Positions 7,303 to 11,764 of a stretch of 11,764 nt of DNA are shown here, in pieces. The stretch comes from RGIG7213 sp045540335 (lineage in GTDB: Bacteria > Bacillota > Clostridia > Oscillospirales > CAG-272), in NCBI GenBank assembly GCA_045540335.1, contig JAZQHC010000026.1, forward strand, positions 1 to 11,764, in the 5' to 3' direction. Position 1 is the first letter of the stretch. Each line of letters begins with the position of its first letter. The notes under the pieces are model-generated. The model saw nothing but the letters and a program-made list of their open reading frames with translations, was not told the DNA's origin and made no database searches. The position numbers and the translations under genes are program-made.

Positions 7303-8601
7303 ATGGCAAACAGCGAATTTTTAGGTAAAAAATTGTTAATTCTAGGGGGCAATCCCGAAACCGTTCCGTTGGTTGAAACTGCCAACGCAATGGGGATCAA
7401 AACTATCGTTACAAGTGCCCGCCCCACCGACGCGGCAAAGAAAGTAGCGTGGAAAAGCTACGATATAGACGGTATGGATGTTCCGGGGCTTATCTCTCTT
7501 GCAAAAAACGAGGGGGTTGACGGTGTTTTGGTAGGCGTTGCGGATATACTTGTACCGTCGTATTGCAAAGTATGCGATGCACTTGGTTTGCCGTGTTATG
7601 CAACGCAGGAAATAGTTGACGTTTTCGCCTTTAAAGACAGGTTCAAGGCAACGTGTGAAAGGTACGGAATACACGGTATTCCCGAATATTATCTTGATGC
7701 CTCAATGAACAGCGAGGATATAGCAAAAATCAAATACCCCGTTATGGTAAAGCCTGTTGACAACGGCGGCGGCGTCGGAATGACGGTGTGCTATTGCGAG
7801 GACGATCTTCGCCCCGCGGTAGAAAAGGCACTTGAATCTTCAAAGCAAAAACGCTTTATAGTTGAAAAATACATGCAATGCGAAGACATGGGTATGTACT
7901 ACACCTTTAAAGACGGGTACTGCAGTCCATCATGTATTTATGACAGATATACCACCGATGAACAGCCAGGCTTAAGCCGCGTATGCCTTGGCGGAACGTA
8001 TCCTTCGCGCCATATGGACGAATATTTTGAAAGAATGCACGAAAACGCTTGCCGCCTTTTCAAAGGCATCGGCATAACAGACGGCGTTCTTATGCTTTCG
8101 GGATTTTATGAAAACGGCGAATTTTACGTATATGACACAGGCTTCCGCCTTCAGGGGGAAGCACCGCATCTTTTGATGAAGGCCGTTCACGGATTTGATC
8201 AGCGTGAAATGCTGATACGTTTTGCTATGACAGGATCGCAGGGCGACCTTGATCTTGAAAAGGAAGACGACCCGTATTTCCGCGGAAAACACGCCGCAAC
8301 ACTTTGGTTCTTACTTAAGGAGGGTACGATTTCAAAGATAGAAGGCTTTGAGGATCTTCAAAACGACAAAAGGGTCGTTGCAAACATACAGCGGCTTCAT
8401 GAAGGCGACGTCGTTCTTCCCGAATGGATAGGAAACGAAAAACAGGTATTAACAAGAATGTATCTTGTTTGCGATTCTAAAGACGAGCTTGCGCAGGCTT
8501 TACAGCACTATCAGGATACCGTAAAAGTAAAAGACAAAAACGGAAACGACATGCTTTTAAAAGGCTTCGACATCAAAAAGGCAATTTCAAACGATCAATA
8601 A
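7303..8601 (+). CDS. ATP-grasp domain ligase of unknown substrate
   Basis: The 432-residue protein has a Rossmann-like pre-ATP-grasp domain (about 9-115, starting KLLILGGNPETVPLV), then an ATP-grasp fold. The nucleotide-binding strand is PVMVKP with K150, followed by the flexible glycine loop DNGGGVG (153-159). The hinge FIVEKY has E188, and the late metal-site region reads YDTGFRLQG (277-285). ATP-grasp enzymes join a carboxylate, via an acyl-phosphate, to an amine or similar nucleophile. The architecture is closest to carbamoyl-phosphate-synthase/PurK-like free-standing ligases often seen in polysaccharide clusters. The usual metal-binding E-x-N-x-R is D-x-G-x-R here, so substrate and metal geometry may differ. 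TAGG lies 7 nt before the start, a modest ribosome-binding site. It is the first gene after the consensus promoter. Substrate is unknown. Confidence 0.82.
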   Translation: MANSEFLGKKLLILGGNPETVPLVETANAMGIKTIVTSARPTDAAKKVAWKSYDIDGMDVPGLISLAKNEGVDGVLVGVADILVPSYCKVCDALGLPCYATQEIVDVFAFKDRFKATCERYGIHGIPEYYLDASMNSEDIAKIKYPVMVKPVDNGGGVGMTVCYCEDDLRPAVEKALESSKQKRFIVEKYMQCEDMGMYYTFKDGYCSPSCIYDRYTTDEQPGLSRVCLGGTYPSRHMDEYFERMHENACRLFKGIGITDGVLMLSGFYENGEFYVYDTGFRLQGEAPHLLMKAVHGFDQREMLIRFAMTGSQGDLDLEKEDDPYFRGKHAATLWFLLKEGTISKIEGFEDLQNDKRVVANIQRLHEGDVVLPEWIGNEKQVLTRMYLVCDSKDELAQALQHYQDTVKVKDKNGNDMLLKGFDIKKAISNDQ

Positions 8602-8619
8602 GGAAATGGGGCTGTTTAT

Positions 8620-9387
8620 ATGGAACAGGTCTTAAAAAATAAAGTTATCGTAATATCCGGCGGCACAAAGGGTGTCGGAAAAACAATGGCAGAAGAATGC
8701 GCCATACGCGGCGCAAAAATAGTAATCGGCGGAAGAGATGAAGAGGCGGCAAAAAATTCCATCCGACTTATTGAATCTTACGGCAGCGAAGGCATATTCG
8801 TTCATACAGAGCTTTCAAATGCAGATGATTGCAGAAAATTGTTTGATATAGGTGCTGAACGGTTCGGAAAAATAGACGGTTTCTTCAATTACGCGGGTAT
8901 AACCCCGATATCCTCTTTAGATGATTGTACAGCCGACGTGTTCGACAACGTAATGTCGGTAAATTTCAGGGCGGCGTTTTTCTGCTGCCAGCAGGCAATC
9001 AAATATATGCGTATGAACAACGGCGGATCTATCGTTCTTACGGGTTCTGCACACGCTTGGGGCGGTCAGAAGGATCGCGCCGCGTACGCTTGTTCAAAGG
9101 GCGCGTTGCTTACGTTAATGGAGCACATCGCGCACAACTACGCATCAGAGCATATCAGGTGCAACTATCTTACCCTTGGGTGGACGCCCACCGAAGGTGA
9201 AGTCAACTTACGCAATTTGCAAGGCGAAACGGAAAAAGAGTTGCGCGCAAGGGCATCTAAAGTGATCCCTATGGGAAGAATGTGCGAAAGGGCAGATTAT
9301 ATCGAAGGTATCGTTTATATGTTATCCGATGCTTCCAGCATGATGACGGGAAGCACTTTCAGAATAACTGCAGGTGAATATATATGA
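8620..9387 (+). CDS. SDR-family NAD(P)-dependent oxidoreductase
   Basis: This 255-residue protein is a classical short-chain dehydrogenase/reductase. It has the cofactor motif SGGTKGVG (13-20), NYAG (90-93), the active-site N115, and the catalytic S143-Y156-K160 arranged in the normal spacing (YACSK at 156-160). K17 and the GGRD run after the second strand favour NADP(H), which is an inference. The C-terminus reads TGSTFRITAGEYI, with AG in place of the common GG. Length and fold resemble FabG-like reductases, but the operon context points to a hydroxyl/keto conversion on a sugar or polyol intermediate rather than fatty-acid synthesis. It starts 18 nt after the ATP-grasp stop with TGGGG upstream. 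Its stop overlaps the next start as ATGA, implying translational coupling. Confidence 0.88.
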   Translation: MEQVLKNKVIVISGGTKGVGKTMAEECAIRGAKIVIGGRDEEAAKNSIRLIESYGSEGIFVHTELSNADDCRKLFDIGAERFGKIDGFFNYAGITPISSLDDCTADVFDNVMSVNFRAAFFCCQQAIKYMRMNNGGSIVLTGSAHAWGGQKDRAAYACSKGALLTLMEHIAHNYASEHIRCNYLTLGWTPTEGEVNLRNLQGETEKELRARASKVIPMGRMCERADYIEGIVYMLSDASSMMTGSTFRITAGEYI

Positions 9388-10577
9388 AGAAAAAAATTCT
9401 GCTTTTCTCTTATTTTTGCGAATATAACGGCGTAGAGAAAGCAATTTTGAATTTTTTAAAAAATTTAGATAAAGACGTATTCGATATAGACCTTCTTATA
9501 TTGGGCGACAACGAAATACTGATAAACGAAGTTCCCGATTTTGTAAATATTATCCGTTTGCCGTTAAGCGAATATATGCGCGATGCCGTTGTGCTGCACC
9601 CGCGTGCGATGATAGACAAATTAAAATCGCAAAAAAAGTATCTTTCCATCGTAAAATACGCCGTTTCAACTGCATGGTACGGTTTATTATACGGATTCAA
9701 CAGGCACGCAGTTTGCAAAATGGCAACCGTAAGATACAAGCCTACGGTTAAATACGATCTTGCCATTGATTTTTACGGCCACAATCTTTTCGGCACGTAC
9801 TTCATTGCAAAAAAAATTAACGCAGATAAAAAAGCAACGTGGTTGCACAATACCCCTTTTATTGAAGAAAAGTTAAAAGAATTTCGAAAAATATATAATG
9901 CCTACGACAAAGTGTACGGTGTATCGAGTGAATGTTGTAATCTTTTCTCAACGGTATTTCCCGAATTAAAAAATAAGGTAGAAATTTTCAGAAATATCAA
10001 CGATCCAGAAGAAATTCAGCAAAAAGGCAAAGAGGCAATCAACTGTAAAAAGGACTGTACCTTTATTTCAACCTCGGGAAGGTTGAACTATCAAAAAGGC
10101 TACGACATTGCCATCAAAGCCGCAGAGCTTCTTAAAAGCAAGGGCTATAAATTCAAGTGGTTTTTTATCGGTGCAGGCGGGGAAAAAACAAATTTAGAGC
10201 AAAGCGTTCGAAACCGCGGCTTGCAAAACGAGATCGTTTTTACGGATTTTTGTGCAAACCCTTACAAATACATTTCGAAGTGCGACATATACGTACAGCC
10301 TTCGCGCTGGGAAGGATACTGTTTAACGTTGCTTGAAGCACGGATACTTAAAATACCGCCGATAATATCAGACATACCTGTTTTTAAAGAACAAATAACA
10401 GACGGAAAAAACGGGTTAGTCTTTAAAACGGACGATGCGGCGGATCTGTGCAACAAGATAGAACAATTGTTGAATAATGAAGATCTTGCCCAACACATAC
10501 GAAACAACGAAACCGAAGATTTAAGCTTCAAAGACGAAATGGCAAAAATATATTCCTTACTTAACGTAACAAAATAG
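9384..10577 (+). CDS. GT4-family (GT-B fold) glycosyltransferase
   Basis: The 397-residue protein is a retaining GT-B transferase. The N-terminal acceptor domain begins KKKILLFSYF with a Gly-Val-Glu-Lys turn (about 16-19). The C-terminal donor domain starts near FISTSGRLNYQKGYD and contains the EX7E motif E310-x7-E318 within YVQPSRWEGYCLTLLEA. This motif binds the sugar-nucleotide donor. There is no membrane segment, so it is cytoplasmic or peripheral at the membrane. Donor and acceptor cannot be deduced. The ATG lies within the SDR stop codon overlap, and AGGTG stands 6 nt upstream inside the SDR gene. By hand counts on sampled lines the gene is noticeably A-rich (about 27-38% GC), against about 50% in sampled lines of the two genes before it, which may mark a separate origin. 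Confidence 0.88.
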   Translation: MKKKILLFSYFCEYNGVEKAILNFLKNLDKDVFDIDLLILGDNEILINEVPDFVNIIRLPLSEYMRDAVVLHPRAMIDKLKSQKKYLSIVKYAVSTAWYGLLYGFNRHAVCKMATVRYKPTVKYDLAIDFYGHNLFGTYFIAKKINADKKATWLHNTPFIEEKLKEFRKIYNAYDKVYGVSSECCNLFSTVFPELKNKVEIFRNINDPEEIQQKGKEAINCKKDCTFISTSGRLNYQKGYDIAIKAAELLKSKGYKFKWFFIGAGGEKTNLEQSVRNRGLQNEIVFTDFCANPYKYISKCDIYVQPSRWEGYCLTLLEARILKIPPIISDIPVFKEQITDGKNGLVFKTDDAADLCNKIEQLLNNEDLAQHIRNNETEDLSFKDEMAKIYSLLNVTK

Positions 10578-10600
10578 ACAGAACGAAGAAGGGACATTCT

Positions 10601-11317
10601 ATGGATACGTTAAAAATCAATAAAAATCAAGCCTTGATGGTAGCGCACAGGGGCTTAAGCGGAATAGAAAGAGAAAATACCCTGCCCGCTTTTATCGCCG
10701 CCGCAAACAGAAGCTATTTTGGTATAGAAACAGACGTATATCGAACGAAAGACGGTAAATACGTGCTTTTTCACGACGAATCAACCGGAAGAATCGCACT
10801 TGATAACGTATCAATAACGTCTTCAACGTACGATCTGTTAAAATCGGTTACTTTAACTGATACCGACGGGCGTCCGAGGACAGACCTGCATATAGTACTG
10901 CTTAACGAATACGTAAAAGTATGCAAAAGATACGGCAAAAAATGCGTACTTGAATTAAAGGGATTTTACGAAAAAGAGCATATAGCACAGATAATAGATA
11001 TAATCAAAGACGAAGACTATACAGACGGCGTTATATTTATATCCTTTAATTTGCAAAATCTTATATTCGTACGTGAATTTTTGTCATGTCACCCCGCACA
11101 GCTTCTTACATGTGAAATAAACGATGACATGATAGATCTTTTAAAAAAGCACGGGCTTGATATTGACGTTATACATACCGTAGTAACGGAAGAAAAAATC
11201 GATCTTCTTCATAAAAACGGTATAAAAGTAAACGTTTGGACAGTAGATGACCCGGAAGCAGGCGAAAAATTCGCCGCGTGGGGTGCTGATTATATAACCA
11301 CTAACATTCTTGAATAA
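10601..11317 (+). CDS. Glycerophosphodiester phosphodiesterase family protein
   Basis: The 238-residue protein carries the full GDPD signature: AHRG with H16, ENT (25-27), IETDVY with E43 and D45, LFHD with H58, and LELKG with E118 and K120. In this family H16 and H58 are the acid/base pair and the acidic residues hold the metal. Members hydrolyse glycerophosphodiesters to glycerol-3-phosphate and an alcohol. There is no signal peptide or membrane segment, so it is cytoplasmic. It is shorter than secreted GlpQ and close in length to bacterial UgpQ-like forms. AAGGGA sits 6 nt before the ATG, and the gap from the GT4 gene is 23 nt. As the last gene in a glycan-type operon it may process a glycerophospho-linked intermediate, or it may be a simple scavenging enzyme. 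Confidence 0.9.
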   Translation: MDTLKINKNQALMVAHRGLSGIERENTLPAFIAAANRSYFGIETDVYRTKDGKYVLFHDESTGRIALDNVSITSSTYDLLKSVTLTDTDGRPRTDLHIVLLNEYVKVCKRYGKKCVLELKGFYEKEHIAQIIDIIKDEDYTDGVIFISFNLQNLIFVREFLSCHPAQLLTCEINDDMIDLLKKHGLDIDVIHTVVTEEKIDLLHKNGIKVNVWTVDDPEAGEKFAAWGADYITTNILE

Positions 11318-11364
11318 TATAAAAAGTGCGTTGCTTTATTAAATGAAGCAACGCACTTTTTATA
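11318..11364 (+). terminator. Strong intrinsic terminator of the four-gene operon (bidirectional)
   Basis: TATAAAAAGTGCGTTGCTT (11318-11336) and its perfect complement (11346-11364) form a 19-bp stem with a 9-base loop. The stem has a GC-rich core and A/T-rich flanks, so it carries a U-tract on either strand. It begins directly after the GDPD stop codon. It would also block transcripts arriving from the tRNA genes. Confidence 0.9.
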
Positions 11365-11402
11365 CTATTGCATGAAGCTGGTGGTTTTCGATAAACAAAA
11401 AG

Positions 11403-11430
11403 ACACCGACAAGACTTACCTTGTCGGTGT
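11403..11430 (-). terminator. Intrinsic terminator of the tRNA pair
   Basis: ACACCGACAAG (11403-11413) and CTTGTCGGTGT (11420-11430) form an 11-bp perfect stem with a 6-base loop. On the minus strand it is followed by CTTTTTGTTT. It lies 3 bases beyond the CCA end of tRNA-His and is oriented to end the tRNA transcript. Confidence 0.85.
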
Positions 11431-11433
11431 ATG

Positions 11434-11511
11434 TGGGGTGGATAATCGGGATCGAACCGACGACCTTCAGGGCCACAACCTGACGCGCTGACCAACTGCG
11501 CTATATCCACC
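11434..11511 (-). tRNA. tRNA-His (anticodon GTG)
   Basis: On the minus strand the acceptor GTGGATA pairs with TATCCAC. The D stem is GCGC/GCGC, the anticodon stem TCAGG/CCTGA encloses loop TTGTGGC (anticodon GTG), and the T arm is GTCGG-TTCGATC-CCGAT. The base before the acceptor is G (11511), and the discriminator is C (11437). This gives the G-1:C73 pair that is the identity mark of tRNA-His. CCA is encoded at 11434-11436. It lies 5 bp downstream of tRNA-Arg and is presumably cotranscribed with it. Confidence 0.95.
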
Positions 11512-11516
11512 ACATA

Positions 11517-11593
11517 TGGCGTGCCCAGAGGGATTCGAACCCCCGACCTACTGCTTAGAAGGCAGTTGCTCTATCCAGCTGAGCTATGGGCAC
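11517..11593 (-). tRNA. tRNA-Arg (anticodon TCT)
   Basis: On the minus strand the acceptor GTGCCCA pairs with TGGGCAC. The D arm is GCTC/GAGC, the anticodon stem ACTGC/GCAGT encloses loop CTTCTAA (anticodon TCT, reading AGA/AGG), and the T arm is GGGGG-TTCGAAT-CCCTC. The discriminator is G and CCA is encoded (11517-11519). It is first in the two-tRNA unit. I could not identify a convincing promoter for it within 11594-11764. Confidence 0.95.
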
Positions 11594-11623
11594 AAATTAG
11601 AGGCAAAAAAATATAGATTTATG

Positions 11624-11649
11624 GGATAGGGCACTGTTGTGTTCTATCC
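11624..11649 (+). other. Plus-strand RNA hairpin of unknown role
   Basis: GGATAGGGCAC (11624-11634) and GTGTTCTATCC (11639-11649) can form an 11-bp stem closed by the loop TGTT, with two adjacent G-U pairs. The G-U pairs work only in plus-strand RNA; on the minus strand they become A-C mismatches. No U-tract follows, so it is not a standard terminator. Confidence 0.4.
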
Positions 11650-11695
11650 GAATACATAAAAATTGGTTAAATAGCAAAAAATTTAAAAAAAGGTA

Positions 11696-11724
11696 TTGAC
11701 AAATGCTCAGACTTATGCTAAAAT
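11696..11724 (+). promoter_or_regulatory. Strong sigma-A promoter reading out of the window
   Basis: TTGACA (11696-11701) and TAAAAT (11719-11724) are spaced by 17 bp. The -35 is perfect and the -10 matches 5 of 6 bases. An A/T-rich run (about 11674-11691) just upstream could act as an UP element. The expected start is near 11731. No Shine-Dalgarno sequence precedes the ATG at 11762, so the transcribed gene or RNA lies to the right of the window. Confidence 0.75.
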
Positions 11725-11764
11725 AGTTGAGGTTAGACGGTGTAAGAATCAAAAATTATATATG

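Noticed and set aside
11301..11513. Minus-strand open frame of 70 codons across the tRNA-His gene
   Set aside because: It overlaps tRNA-His and two terminator hairpins, which fully explain the sequence.
1..11764. CRISPR array, defence island, prophage or toxin-antitoxin module
   Set aside because: No regularly spaced repeats, nucleases, phage genes or paired small ORFs with plausible start signals were seen. Apart from the IS end, the genes are metabolic, envelope or tRNA genes.

Overview
The window looks like chromosomal DNA from a low-to-mid GC, Gram-positive-type anaerobe, most likely a gut Clostridia lineage. This rests on consensus sigma-A promoters, G-rich Shine-Dalgarno sites, a YitT-family membrane protein and encoded CCA ends on the tRNAs. 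I cannot name the genus from the sequence alone.

Layout, left to right. (1) Positions 1-138 are the right-hand end of an IS3-family insertion sequence: the last 24 codons of its transposase plus its terminus. (2) Positions 190-4482 hold a three-gene operon on the minus strand, read from right to left. It encodes a membrane-anchored protein with two AlgX/DHHW-like SGNH domains, a YitT-family membrane protein, and a cytoplasmic GHL10-type (DUF187) glycosidase-like TIM-barrel protein. (3) Positions 4483-4607 are a compact divergent promoter region with nearly mirrored -35/-10 elements and an inverted repeat. (4) Positions 4608-7202 encode a PMCA-type Ca2+ P-type ATPase on the plus strand. (5) A perfect TTGACA-17-TATAAT promoter at 7212-7240 starts a tight four-gene operon (7303-11317): ATP-grasp ligase, SDR oxidoreductase, GT4 glycosyltransferase and glycerophosphodiester phosphodiesterase. 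It ends at a terminator with a 19-bp perfect stem. (6) Positions 11434-11593 carry tRNA-His(GTG) and tRNA-Arg(TCT) on the minus strand with their own terminator, converging on the operon. (7) Positions 11594-11764 contain no gene. They hold a plus-strand hairpin and a strong rightward promoter for something beyond the window.

How the genes may work together: both operons look devoted to the cell envelope or its glycans. The minus operon pairs a probable glycan O-acyltransferase or esterase with a glycosidase-like protein. The plus operon combines a ligase, a redox enzyme, a sugar transferase and a phosphodiesterase, which suggests assembly of a modified glycolipid or glycan precursor. No flippase, polymerase, sugar-nucleotide synthase or MBOAT acetyl carrier is present, so neither pathway is complete here. 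The most distinctive item is the 736-residue double-SGNH protein, whose first half is a degenerate copy that has lost all three catalytic residues retained in the second half.
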